Shown in pieces: positions 25,865-33,780 of a stretch of 34,638 nt of DNA. Where the stretch lies: positions 11,471-46,108 of the forward strand of contig DUDC01000260.1 in NCBI GenBank assembly GCA_012959465.1, in the 5' to 3' direction. The position numbers were made by a program, and so were the translations under genes. The stretch comes from Planctomycetaceae bacterium. Its GTDB lineage: Bacteria; Planctomycetota; Planctomycetia; Pirellulales; Pirellulaceae. Below the pieces are notes generated by a model. It ran no database searches, was not told the origin of the DNA, and saw only the letters and a list, made by a program, of their open reading frames with translations. How positions within the stretch are numbered: position 1 is the first letter of the stretch; each line of letters begins with the position of its first letter.

Positions 25865-26911
25865 ATGGAATCACGACTTAACCGACGCAACATGCTTCAT
25901 GCGACACTCGCTACCGGCGCCGCAGGGTTGCTCTGGCAGCCCGCCAGAGTTCGCGCAGCGAAGCGAAGTCCGGATTGGACGAATTCCGTCAAGAACGGAC
26001 TCAATTGGATAGCCCAAAACCAAACGTCGCTCGGCCACTGGGCACAAACCGGCTATCCCACGGCAATGACCGCGTTGGCCGGAACGGCCCTGATCTGTTC
26101 CGGTTCTACGACGACCCAAGGACCGTACGCCAAGCAGATCCGGCGAACGGTCAGCTACTTGATGAACAAGAGAACAACGCAGGGTTTAATCGGCGACCCA
26201 AACTCGGACAACCGCTATACCTACGGTCACGGCTTTTCCATGCTTTTCCTCTCTCAAGTTCTGGGTGAAGAGGAAGACGTTGAACGGCGAGAAGAGTTGA
26301 TTGAGGTGCTCAAGGCGGCGGTCACATTCAGCGGCAAGGCCCAGACCGCATCGGGTGGGTGGGGATATGTCAGCTCGGCAAACAGCACGTTTGATGAAGG
26401 ATCGACGACCATTACCCAAGTCCAGGGACTGCGCGGATGTCGCAACGCAGGAATCCCAGTACCTGGCGATGTGATTGACCGGGCCAAAGAGTACATCTAC
26501 AAGTGCAAGAACCCCGACGGCGGAATTTCTTACAGTTCAAGAAACCGAGGAACGTCGCGACCGGCCATCACCGCGGCGGCACTTGCTGCACTCTACAACG
26601 CCGGCGACTACGAGAGCAAACACGGGCCGGAGATGCTCGAATACTGCAAGAAGAATCTCCACAATGTCGGCACGAATAGCCGGACAGTCGGTCATTGGCA
26701 CTACACCTACCTGTACTACTCACAAGTCGTCTACAGGCAAGGTAAAGACCTCTGGAATCCGTTCCGCGACAAATTATACAAGACCATCATTAGCGAACAA
26801 CGAAATGACGGCAGCTGGAATTTGGATTCATTCGGCCCTGTTTACTCTACAGCCTGCAATCTAATCATGCTGCAGATGGACCTGGCCTACTTGCCGATTT
26901 ATCAGCGGTAA
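25865..26911 (+). CDS. Tat-exported alpha/alpha-toroid (prenyltransferase/squalene-cyclase repeat) protein
   Basis: A 348-residue protein with a twin-arginine leader (LNRRNMLHATLATGAAGLL, R7-R8), so it is probably exported folded. The rest consists of repeats like those of terpene cyclases and prenyltransferase beta subunits: GLNWIAQNQTSLGHWAQ, SGGWGYVSSANSTFDEGSTT, KNPDGGISYSSRNRGTSRPA and SEQRNDGSWNLDSFGPVYST, each with the typical Asp/Gly-Gly/Trp turns. The catalytic DXDD motif of squalene cyclases is not visible, so a binding or structural role is as likely as catalysis. It directly follows the vWA gene in the same orientation. Confidence 0.83.
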   Translation: MESRLNRRNMLHATLATGAAGLLWQPARVRAAKRSPDWTNSVKNGLNWIAQNQTSLGHWAQTGYPTAMTALAGTALICSGSTTTQGPYAKQIRRTVSYLMNKRTTQGLIGDPNSDNRYTYGHGFSMLFLSQVLGEEEDVERREELIEVLKAAVTFSGKAQTASGGWGYVSSANSTFDEGSTTITQVQGLRGCRNAGIPVPGDVIDRAKEYIYKCKNPDGGISYSSRNRGTSRPAITAAALAALYNAGDYESKHGPEMLEYCKKNLHNVGTNSRTVGHWHYTYLYYSQVVYRQGKDLWNPFRDKLYKTIISEQRNDGSWNLDSFGPVYSTACNLIMLQMDLAYLPIYQR

Positions 26912-26991
26912 CTTGTCTCGACAAGGACACGGGCACTCCCTGTCCCCGGACGTACGAAATTCAGTAGACCGGTACCCGCCCATACCTGCCC

Positions 26992-28500
26992 ATGAACGAA
27001 GAACCTTCTCGCCGCGGAATGGTCTACCTGATCGGTGCCGGGCCGGGTGACCCGAAGTTAATCACCGTGCGGGGCGTTGAGTGCTTGAGGGCTGCCGACG
27101 TTGTCTATTACGACTATCTCGCCAATCCGCAATTGCTGAGGCACGCGCGTCCCAATGCTCGCTGCGTGTGCCTGGGCGGGCACCGGGAGGGCCGCATTTG
27201 GAGCCAGTTGGAGATCAACGAAAAACTGGTTCACGATGCTCGTCAGGGACTGACGGTCGCACGTTTGAAAGGGGGTGACCCCAGCGTATTTTCGCGTGGC
27301 GCGGAGGAAGCGGAATACCTGCAAGACCACGAGATCGACTTTGAGTTCGTCCCGGGAGTCACGGCTGCATTGGCAGCGAGTGCCTACACGGGCATCCCGA
27401 TCACTCACCGTGACTTGGCGTCGACCGTAGCGTTCGTTACCGGACAACAACAATACGATTCACCGGCGGCGCTCGATTACAGGAAACTCGCCCAATTTCC
27501 CGGCACACTCGTTTTCTACATGGGAGTCACATCGGCAAAACGTTGGGCCAGCGATTTGGTAGCTGCGGGAAAAGCGCCCGACACTCCAGTTGCCGTCGTG
27601 CGGCACGTTTCCCTGCCAACCCAGTTGATCTACCGATGCCAACTTGATGAGGTGGCTGATCTGATCAACCGGGAACGACTGCGACCACCCATCCTTTCGA
27701 TCGTTGGGCCGGTGGCAGAACTCGAACCCGTTGCCACTTGGTTCACCAATCGACCCTTGCGGGGAACCACAGTCTTGGTCACTCGGTCCACCGACCAGGC
27801 TGGAGAAACGATTGAACGACTTGAGAGTCTGGGAGCGGAAGTGCTCACCCAACCGGCCATCGAAATTCGAGCGGCGGCAATCGCCCCTCTCCAGCAGGTG
27901 CTCGCGAGAATTGATCAATTTGATTGGATCGTTTTCTCGAGTGCAAACGGAGTCCGCTACTTCTTTCACGAGCTACTCAAGGATCGAGACTTGCGTCGGC
28001 TGGGAAGCTGTCGACTCGCATCGATCGGCCCCAGCACGGACGAGGCACTTGGGCAATTCCACCTGCACTCAGACCTCATTCCGCAACGCTATGTCGCCGA
28101 ACAACTCGCCGAGGAACTTGCCCCGCTAGTTTCGAAACGCTCTGTTCTCCTCGTGCGAGCCAGCCGCGGCCGTGAGGTACTGGTAGAGCGGTTGCGGGCC
28201 GCTGGAGCAGAAGTGGAGCAGGTCGTCGCGTACGATAGCTGTGACACCGAAAGTGCTTCACCCGAGATTCAGCGCAGGATGGACCAGGGGGAGATCGACT
28301 GGGTCACGGTGACCAGTTCAGCCATCGCTCAGTCGCTCGGCAGACTGTTCGGTGAATCGTTGCGCAATACGAAATTGGCGAGCATCAGTCCGGTGACAAC
28401 GGCCACTCTTGAGTCTTTGAATCACACGGTGGCGGTGGAAGCATCCGAGTACAACACCAAGGGAGTGGTCGACGCAATCCTGGCGACGGCCGTGAAGTGA
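26992..28500 (+). CDS. Uroporphyrinogen-III C-methyltransferase / uroporphyrinogen-III synthase fusion
   Basis: A bifunctional siroheme/corrin-pathway protein of 502 residues. The N-terminal half (about 8-250) is the SAM-dependent methyltransferase CobA/SUMT that makes precorrin-2: VYLIGAGPGDPKLITVRG, VARLKGGDPSVFSRGAEEAE, EFVPGVTAALAASAYTGIPI and TLVFYMGV. The C-terminal half (about 254-502) is HemD, which cyclises hydroxymethylbilane: VLVTRSTDQAGETIERLESL, FDWIVFSSANGVRYFF and WVTVTSSAIAQSL. Such CobA-HemD fusions are known in several phyla. Its TGA overlaps the GTG of the TPR gene downstream. Confidence 0.94.
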   Translation: MNEEPSRRGMVYLIGAGPGDPKLITVRGVECLRAADVVYYDYLANPQLLRHARPNARCVCLGGHREGRIWSQLEINEKLVHDARQGLTVARLKGGDPSVFSRGAEEAEYLQDHEIDFEFVPGVTAALAASAYTGIPITHRDLASTVAFVTGQQQYDSPAALDYRKLAQFPGTLVFYMGVTSAKRWASDLVAAGKAPDTPVAVVRHVSLPTQLIYRCQLDEVADLINRERLRPPILSIVGPVAELEPVATWFTNRPLRGTTVLVTRSTDQAGETIERLESLGAEVLTQPAIEIRAAAIAPLQQVLARIDQFDWIVFSSANGVRYFFHELLKDRDLRRLGSCRLASIGPSTDEALGQFHLHSDLIPQRYVAEQLAEELAPLVSKRSVLLVRASRGREVLVERLRAAGAEVEQVVAYDSCDTESASPEIQRRMDQGEIDWVTVTSSAIAQSLGRLFGESLRNTKLASISPVTTATLESLNHTVAVEASEYNTKGVVDAILATAVK

Positions 28501-29750
28501 GTTTCCCAATGCCCGATGAAGCGAGTCGCGAGGAAACCCGTTACGAATTCGAGTTCTGCGTCGAGCACCAGATATCAAGATCCCGTCGGCAGGAGTTGCA
28601 ACATCTGTTCGAACTGGCACGGCGGATCCTCGCCAATGAGCCGAACAAGGCGCTCGAGGCCGTGCGGCGTTTCCAATACTGCCTGGAACACGACCCGAAG
28701 AATCGAATTTACGTCGATGCATTTCTTCAGGCCATCGAACGATTGCAACCGGAGCCGCCAGCTCGTCAGCGGCGTTGGTTTGACGGTGAGTACCGGCGTT
28801 GGAAAAATGCAAAACGAAAAGATGATCCGGCGGAAGTCCTCCGCTGTGGCCCGGCAATGCTAGCGCGAAATCCCTGGAACGCGGATGTGCTGATGACAAT
28901 GGCGGCCGCCGGCCAACGGTACGGGTACCTCGACGCGTCCCTACGGTACCTGCGCAATGCCCTTGAGGACCGAAGAGACTCTCTACAGGCGCACCGCCAA
29001 TACGCGCGCACGCTTGCCTGGTCCGGGAGATTCACCACGGCTCGTGAGTGTTGGAAACGAGTACTGGAAATGAGCGAACGCGATCCGGAAGCCCTGCAAA
29101 TGCACGAACTACTCGCCGGTCACGCGGGTGGTCAAACGAATCCGTCCAAATCATCGGTAGTCGCACGCGAGTTGCCGCAGGATGCCGACACCTGCCTGAA
29201 AATGGCGCGATCGGCAGCCGACAACGGTGATTTTGAGTCGGCACATGAGCTGGTCGCGCACGCCAACTCGCTGTCCACAGGCTACCTTCCCATCCAAGAC
29301 CTGGCCGAAACCCTACAACTGGAACAGGCAGATTACCGGCTCGCAACGGCTGAAAATCTCCATGCTTGCTCTCCCTCACCCGCCACGTCAGAACTGATCG
29401 ACGACTACAGTGCAAACCGCCATCGGGTCGCCCTAGAGGTCTACAACGCCCGCGTCCTTCGATATCCGGCCGAAGCCTGCTGGAAGGTGGAACTCGGACG
29501 TGTCCTCCGCAAGTTGGGAAAACCAGCCGAAGCAATCGGTATCCTCCGGGAGGTGACCGCCAGCCAGGCCGGCTTCGCCGAAGCCAGTTTGGAAGAAGGT
29601 GAATGTCACCAGTTAGAGCGGAATTTTGACGAGGCAATTCGCTGCTACACTTCGGCCGGGGCCGCCTGCGACGATGCGATACCCCAATCCCTTCGAGACA
29701 AGATTGCATCCCGCCACCGCCGACTGGCGGAGGCGATGGGAGAGGCCTGA
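28497..29750 (+). CDS. TPR-repeat protein
   Basis: A 417-residue helical protein without a signal peptide. Tetratricopeptide-like pairs are visible: LFELARRILANEPNKALEAV, YGYLDASLRYLRNALEDRRD, ARTLAWSGRFTTARECWKRV and LRKLGKPAEAIGILREV. The last pair is EEGECHQLERNFDEAIRCYT. It probably acts as a scaffold; partners are unknown. The GTG at 28497 overlaps the cobA-hemD stop (GTGA); an ATG at 28509 is an equally possible start and neither has a clear ribosome site. Translation is likely coupled to the upstream gene, though a functional link to tetrapyrrole synthesis is not evident. Confidence 0.85.
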   Translation: MSFPMPDEASREETRYEFEFCVEHQISRSRRQELQHLFELARRILANEPNKALEAVRRFQYCLEHDPKNRIYVDAFLQAIERLQPEPPARQRRWFDGEYRRWKNAKRKDDPAEVLRCGPAMLARNPWNADVLMTMAAAGQRYGYLDASLRYLRNALEDRRDSLQAHRQYARTLAWSGRFTTARECWKRVLEMSERDPEALQMHELLAGHAGGQTNPSKSSVVARELPQDADTCLKMARSAADNGDFESAHELVAHANSLSTGYLPIQDLAETLQLEQADYRLATAENLHACSPSPATSELIDDYSANRHRVALEVYNARVLRYPAEACWKVELGRVLRKLGKPAEAIGILREVTASQAGFAEASLEEGECHQLERNFDEAIRCYTSAGAACDDAIPQSLRDKIASRHRRLAEAMGEA

Positions 29751-29780
29751 TTTCTTCCGCCCTCATCGCACTTAATGTGT

Positions 29781-29801
29781 GACACTGGCTTCGCCAGTGT
29801 C
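29781..29801. repeat. Short palindromic repeat GACACTGGC-TTC-GCCAGTGTC
   Basis: A perfect 9-bp stem with a 3-base loop, in the same family as 9763-9779. It lies 30 bases after the TPR gene, where it may also act as a terminator. Confidence 0.7.
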
Positions 29802-29848
29802 TTACAGTGGCTGCCGTCATTTCTTTAACATCTTGGCGAGCCAGCAAA

Positions 29849-29949
29849 ACAAGCACGAATCGCCAGTTTTTCAATTTACCGGACACTATTGGGCTTCGCC
29901 AGTGTTTCGTAATGTTGAAGAACCCGAGGCTAGCGCCTACGGCTCAAAT
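29849..29949. repeat. Cluster of dispersed repeat elements
   Basis: ACAAGCACGAA at 29849-29859 and TTCAATTTACCGGACACTAT (from 29870, ending at 29891) match the element at 4968-5078. GGGCTTCGCCAGTG at 29890-29903 is a half-copy of the palindrome family. AACCCGAGGCTAGCGCCTAC (from 29921) followed by GGCTCAAAT to 29949 matches one arm of 21790-21872. Thus three repeat families are nested in the 356-base gap before rpsT; the remaining 29950-30106 shows no convincing promoter. Confidence 0.6.
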
Positions 29950-30106
29950 CGCATTTGACTTGCAACGGAGGGTCGAAATTGTGATCGGGACTGGACAAAG
30001 CGAGTCAAATCCATAATAAAGGTGGATCCTCTATGCCGCAGACGAGCTATATCGCCGCCGGGCGACGAAATAGAAACTCACGTAACCTGTTGATTTAAAA
30101 GCTGTT

Positions 30107-30388
30107 ATGCCAAACACGACTAGTTCCAAAAAGCGTCATAAACAGAACGAAGTTCGTCGCTTGCGTAATCGTGCCGCCAAGGGTGCGATGCGTACGCAGA
30201 TTCGTAAGATTCGGGAAGCGATCGAAGCGGGCGATACCGAAAAGGCCGAGGCCGAATTCCGATTGGCTGCGAAACAAATCGATCGCGCCGGCGCTCAGAA
30301 CATGATCCACCGGAATACGGCTGCCCGCACGAAGTCTCGGCTTCAAGCCTTAATCACACGCACCAAGGCCGCCGCTGCCGCCAGCTAG
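30107..30388 (+). CDS. rpsT: 30S ribosomal protein S20
   Basis: Primary 16S rRNA-binding protein of the small subunit, 93 residues. The basic helical N-terminus (MPNTTSSKKRHKQNEVRRLR and NRAAKGAMRTQIRKIREAI) and the C-terminal RNTAARTKSRLQALI are diagnostic, and it ends in an Ala-rich tail. There is no Shine-Dalgarno sequence before the ATG (TTTAAAAGCTGTT), which may matter because S20 is autoregulated at translation in Escherichia coli. A monocistronic gene, convergent with pyrK. Confidence 0.95.
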   Translation: MPNTTSSKKRHKQNEVRRLRNRAAKGAMRTQIRKIREAIEAGDTEKAEAEFRLAAKQIDRAGAQNMIHRNTAARTKSRLQALITRTKAAAAAS

Positions 30389-30436
30389 GGCGTCAGCTCT
30401 CAGCTTGCGATGCATGGTTACCAAACCACTGCGACG

Positions 30437-31315
30437 CTATTTTGTCGTATCCCAAACAACGTCAACAGCGTTGAACACGGGGCCCTCGATGCAGGTGCGA
30501 CGGTAATCCCAGCCGTCTTTTGTCGCAATTGCAGCGACGCATGTAAAGCAAATGCCGATCCCACAGGCCATGGGTGTTTCCAGAGAGACCTGACAGGGCA
30601 GATCAAATTCCGCTGCGACGCCCGCCACCGCTTCCATCATCCGCTCAGGGCCGCACGTCAATATCTGGGTTCGCGGTGCTTTGGGTTCACCTGCCAGCAC
30701 TTTTTCGAGCAGCGTAGTCACTAGACCGTGATGACCGGCTGTGCCGTCATCGGTGGCCAATTGAACATCGATTCCCACTTCTTGGAAACGGTCGACTCCA
30801 GCATGATAATCAGCCGTGCGCGCTCCATAACAGAGAGTGATTCGGCTGACATTCGAGGCGTTCCGGTTGGGTAAACCAAACGTCGCGATCCCGAGCCGTT
30901 CTTTGGCAACTGCTAGAAATGGCGTTTGGCCAATGCCTCCCGCCACCAGAACAAGATGATCCGTGGGCTGGGGATCAAATCCGTTCCCCAATGGCCCCCA
31001 AATCTCTACAGTTTGGCCTATAGCCTGCTCTGCAAGCCAGCTAGTCAGCTTGCCCTTGACCAGATAGACAACCTCGATTCCCGCGGGCTCGCCCCCCTCG
31101 TACCAAACGTCGAAGAGAGCGAGTGGCCGGCCGATAAGTGGGTCGTAGATGCCATGTGGGCGGAGCATCACGAACTGTCCCGGGAGAATGCGTTTGGCAA
31201 TCTCCGGACAACGCACCGCCAGCAACCGAGTACTGCGGCCGACTTCCTCGTGACGGACAATTTCTACCGCCTGATGGCACGCATTGTCCGCGTAGCAGAT
31301 TCCCTCTGAGGTCAT
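30437..31315 (-). CDS. pyrK: Dihydroorotate dehydrogenase B electron-transfer subunit-like protein
   Basis: An FAD and 2Fe-2S flavoprotein that passes electrons from dihydroorotate dehydrogenase B to NAD. It has 292 residues: an FAD domain with LPGQFVMLRP and DPLIGRPLALFDV, an NAD-binding GGIGQTP at 126-132, ILTCGPERMMEAV, and a C-terminal iron-sulfur site with Cys251, Cys256, Cys259 (ACGIGICFTCV) and Cys275 (YRRTCIEGPVF). The PyrD partner is not in the window, so another acceptor is possible. The ATG overlaps the stop of the pseudouridine synthase (ATGA), making it the last gene of the tatC operon. Convergent with rpsT. Confidence 0.88.
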   Translation of the reverse strand: MTSEGICYADNACHQAVEIVRHEEVGRSTRLLAVRCPEIAKRILPGQFVMLRPHGIYDPLIGRPLALFDVWYEGGEPAGIEVVYLVKGKLTSWLAEQAIGQTVEIWGPLGNGFDPQPTDHLVLVAGGIGQTPFLAVAKERLGIATFGLPNRNASNVSRITLCYGARTADYHAGVDRFQEVGIDVQLATDDGTAGHHGLVTTLLEKVLAGEPKAPRTQILTCGPERMMEAVAGVAAEFDLPCQVSLETPMACGIGICFTCVAAIATKDGWDYRRTCIEGPVFNAVDVVWDTTK

Positions 31316-32403
31316 TGCCGTTTCTTCCGTGTGGCCCTTCGTGTCGTTTTTCGTGTCGTTTTTTGTGTTGTCTTTTTCATATCGCTCGACTTGGGTCGGC
31401 GTTTCTTAGGAGCGTGATTCTTGACGGGACCTGCCGGCGGTGCCTCGCCCGCAGACGAGAATTCCGTGTCGTCGAAAGAGAGCACGCTACCCTGTCGTTG
31501 GCCCGTTTCGGGCAAACTGCGAGGCCGTGTTGCCTCGGTCCCCATGGTTGGTTTTCCACTCCTCTTCGACGGTCGTTGCCCGCCTTTTACCTCACTGTGT
31601 CGACGTGACTTTCCGCTGCGGCCTTTGGTTCGTTTGCCTTTGGTGCCCCTGGCTATGGTCCGTTTGTCACCAGTCATGCCACGCAACTTCCGCAACTCGG
31701 CATCGTTGAGGCGGCGGCTCTCCCCGGCGGCCAAGTCCGATAGTCGAAGCCAGCCAATGGCAATCCGATGTAACGTCATCACTTTATAACCGAGCTTGGC
31801 TAGGATGCGACGAATCTCTCGATTCTTACCTTCCCGCAGAACGATTTCTAATTCCGTCGACATGGGCTTGCGGCGTTTAATGCGCACCGATTCCACCTTG
31901 GCGACGCCTTCGGACAATCGGACGCCCTCGACCAGGACCTGCAATTGCTTGTGTTCGGGACGGCCGGCAACCGTCACCAAATAGGTCTTGTCCACACCGT
32001 ATCGCGGATGTGCCAGTTGGTTGGCAAGGTCTCCGTCATTCGTCACCAGGATCAACCCAGAACTACTGCGGTCCAACCGACCGACGGTGAATAGTCGTTG
32101 ATCACTTGGGACAAGATCGACCACGCGAGTACGTCCAGCTGGATCGTAATTCGTGCAGACGATCCCCGGCGGTTTGTGGACGACCCAATAGGCTGGTCTA
32201 GCTACCTTTAGCACTTCACCGTCGTATCGTATCGTCTGCTTGGAAGGGTCGACACGCACCCCCAGTTCCGTCACGACTTCGCCATCGACCTCGACGCGGC
32301 CCGTGAGAATTAACTCCTCGCAGTCACGACGGCTACCGAGTCCGGCTGATGCCAGCACTTTTTGCAGTCGATCACCGTCCGCTCTGTGGGCTTTGGAACT
32401 CAT
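31312..32403 (-). CDS. RluB/RsuA-family pseudouridine synthase with long basic tail
   Basis: Isomerises specific uridines of rRNA. 363 residues: an S4 RNA-binding domain at about 11-60 (RLQKVLASAGLGSRRDCEEL), then the catalytic domain with VGRLDRSSSGLILVTNDGD (catalytic D111), KTYLVTVAGRPE and EGKNREIRRILAKLG. Residues 242-363 are a disordered, Lys/Arg/Ser/Pro-rich tail ending in four near-repeats of KTTR type (KTTQKTTRKTTRRATRKKRQ), encoded by 12-bp tandem repeats. The tail roughly adds a third to the usual length and probably binds RNA. It starts at an ATGA overlap with tatC and ends at an ATGA overlap with pyrK. RluB specificity is likely but not provable. Confidence 0.92.
   Translation of the reverse strand: MSSKAHRADGDRLQKVLASAGLGSRRDCEELILTGRVEVDGEVVTELGVRVDPSKQTIRYDGEVLKVARPAYWVVHKPPGIVCTNYDPAGRTRVVDLVPSDQRLFTVGRLDRSSSGLILVTNDGDLANQLAHPRYGVDKTYLVTVAGRPEHKQLQVLVEGVRLSEGVAKVESVRIKRRKPMSTELEIVLREGKNREIRRILAKLGYKVMTLHRIAIGWLRLSDLAAGESRRLNDAELRKLRGMTGDKRTIARGTKGKRTKGRSGKSRRHSEVKGGQRPSKRSGKPTMGTEATRPRSLPETGQRQGSVLSFDDTEFSSAGEAPPAGPVKNHAPKKRRPKSSDMKKTTQKTTRKTTRRATRKKRQ
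31329..31376. repeat. Four 12-bp tandem repeats in the 3' end of the pseudouridine synthase gene
   Basis: Plus-strand units GTGTGGCCCTTC, GTGTCGTTTTTC, GTGTCGTTTTTT and GTGTTGTCTTTT follow each other exactly. The repeat length is a multiple of three, so gain or loss of units would change the basic tail without a frameshift. Confidence 0.8.
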
Positions 32404-33626
32404 TGGACGTCGCTTCCTTCTGCGAATGGACTCTTAACACGTGGCATGTAGATGCAAAGCAGGATCCCGAAGAAGTAAAGACACGTCAATGGCACGGCCA
32501 TCATAAGCATGCTAATCGGGTCTGACGGGGTCAGAAACATCGACAATACGAAAATAAACAGGACAGCCGTTCGCCAACTTTTTAGATAAGTCTGGACAGT
32601 GAACATCCCCAGTCGATTGAGGAACAACATCACCAACGGCAACTGAAATGCAATGCCAAATCCCAACGGCAAGAACAACACAAAACTAATCCACTCGCTA
32701 ATTCGCGGATCCGGATCGATCTTCATCCGCTGGTTAAACGTGAACAGGAAGTCGATAACCGGTTCAAACACGAAAAAGAACGCCAGCGAGGCGCCAGCAA
32801 GGAACAAAAATAAGCTCATCGGCAAGTAGATGTAAACGTGTTTCTGCTCGTGTGGGTAGAGACCGGCGGCCACAAAGGACCATATTTGAAAGAAAACCCA
32901 TGGGCTCGAAATGATGACACCCGAAACGAATCCTGCTTTCAGCCAGATCATGAACGCTTCCTGCACGTTCAACGCCGACACTTTCGTCTTGATAGGTCGC
33001 CATACGCGAATCTTCACCATCTCGTCGGTCTTGGGCTTGCTCAATTCGACGGTCGAACCGTCCATCTCAGCGTCTGATTCTTGAAATTGTGTCTCGTCCG
33101 GAAACTGCTCTGCGTAATCCGCAAGAGACGGTTTCTCACCACTGTCCTTGCGGTGCTTCATGTCGATCATCACCAACGCTTTGATGAGCTCCGAGCGGAC
33201 CGCCGTCGTCAGGTCGGCTTGCAGGAATTCCTCGATTTGTGGGCGCTCGCCGGCGATCCAGAGTCGCTCGAATTCCTCACACACCTTGAATTGGTTGGTA
33301 AGCCGCTGCATCTGTTCTCGCTCGACGTACAGAAAATCAAACGTGTACGCTGATTTCTCGATGTAATCCGTGACGCCTTTGACCTCGTCTTCGCCGAATT
33401 TGGCTATGAGCGTATCGATATCTTTTTTGGCGTAATAGCGAGTCAAACCAGCCTTCAACGGAGTCTGAACGAAAGCAACCACATGATTGGCGATCACCAA
33501 CCCTATTAAGAAGCCGACAACTAGCCCAATGACGGCTCGGGCGAGCACCTTGCGCAATTCCTCAAGGTGTTCACCAAAACTCATTGTCGTATTGGAAAAA
33601 AAGTCCTCGTTAGGAACTTTAGACAT
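32400..33626 (-). CDS. tatC: Twin-arginine translocase subunit TatC with large periplasmic-loop insertion
   Basis: The membrane receptor for twin-arginine signal peptides. 408 residues against about 250 in Escherichia coli. Family motifs are intact: HLEELRKVLAR at 20-30, first helix about 31-50, SSPWVFFQIWSFVAAGLYPHEQK (E260 corresponds to E103 of E. coli), FEPVIDFLF, FVLFLPLGFGIAFQLP and FLTPSDPISMLMMAVP. The first periplasmic loop (about 51-222) is some 130-150 residues too long. Within it, residues 110-180 (EEFERLWIAGERPQIEEFL, then RKDSGEKPSLADYAEQFPDE) resemble the segment that accompanies planctomycete Ser/Thr kinases. The GAGGG ribosome site supports the ATG. First gene of tatC-rluB-pyrK. 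TatA is not in the window. Confidence 0.95.
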   Translation of the reverse strand: MSKVPNEDFFSNTTMSFGEHLEELRKVLARAVIGLVVGFLIGLVIANHVVAFVQTPLKAGLTRYYAKKDIDTLIAKFGEDEVKGVTDYIEKSAYTFDFLYVEREQMQRLTNQFKVCEEFERLWIAGERPQIEEFLQADLTTAVRSELIKALVMIDMKHRKDSGEKPSLADYAEQFPDETQFQESDAEMDGSTVELSKPKTDEMVKIRVWRPIKTKVSALNVQEAFMIWLKAGFVSGVIISSPWVFFQIWSFVAAGLYPHEQKHVYIYLPMSLFLFLAGASLAFFFVFEPVIDFLFTFNQRMKIDPDPRISEWISFVLFLPLGFGIAFQLPLVMLFLNRLGMFTVQTYLKSWRTAVLFIFVLSMFLTPSDPISMLMMAVPLTCLYFFGILLCIYMPRVKSPFAEGSDVQ

Positions 33627-33737
33627 AGTTATCCCTCGCTAGGAAACGGGTACGTCAAACACGTCAAGACAGAGATTGCCTGGATCGGAACGCAGGCCAA
33701 ACGTGCTTGCGGGGGGAAGCTGCCGCACCAGATACCC

Positions 33738-33762
33738 GGTGACGTACCGAAGTACGTCCACC
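33738..33762 (-). promoter_or_regulatory. Stem-loop with UUCG tetraloop in the tatC leader
   Basis: On the minus strand, GACGTAC-TTCG-GTACGTC (33741-33758) is a perfect 7-bp stem with the very stable C(UUCG)G loop. It can be extended by GGT/ACC across one bulged base. It would fold in the 5' leader of the tatC mRNA if the promoter at 33775-33780 is used. Confidence 0.5.
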
Positions 33763-33774
33763 GCGGTAAGGACT

Positions 33775-33780
33775 ATTGTA
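33775..33780 (-). promoter_or_regulatory. Candidate extended -10 promoter of the tatC operon
   Basis: Minus-strand TGT-TACAAT fits an extended -10 element (TGn before TACAAT, 5 of 6 to consensus). No good -35 box is present. Transcription from here would give tatC a leader of about 140 bases. Confidence 0.35.
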
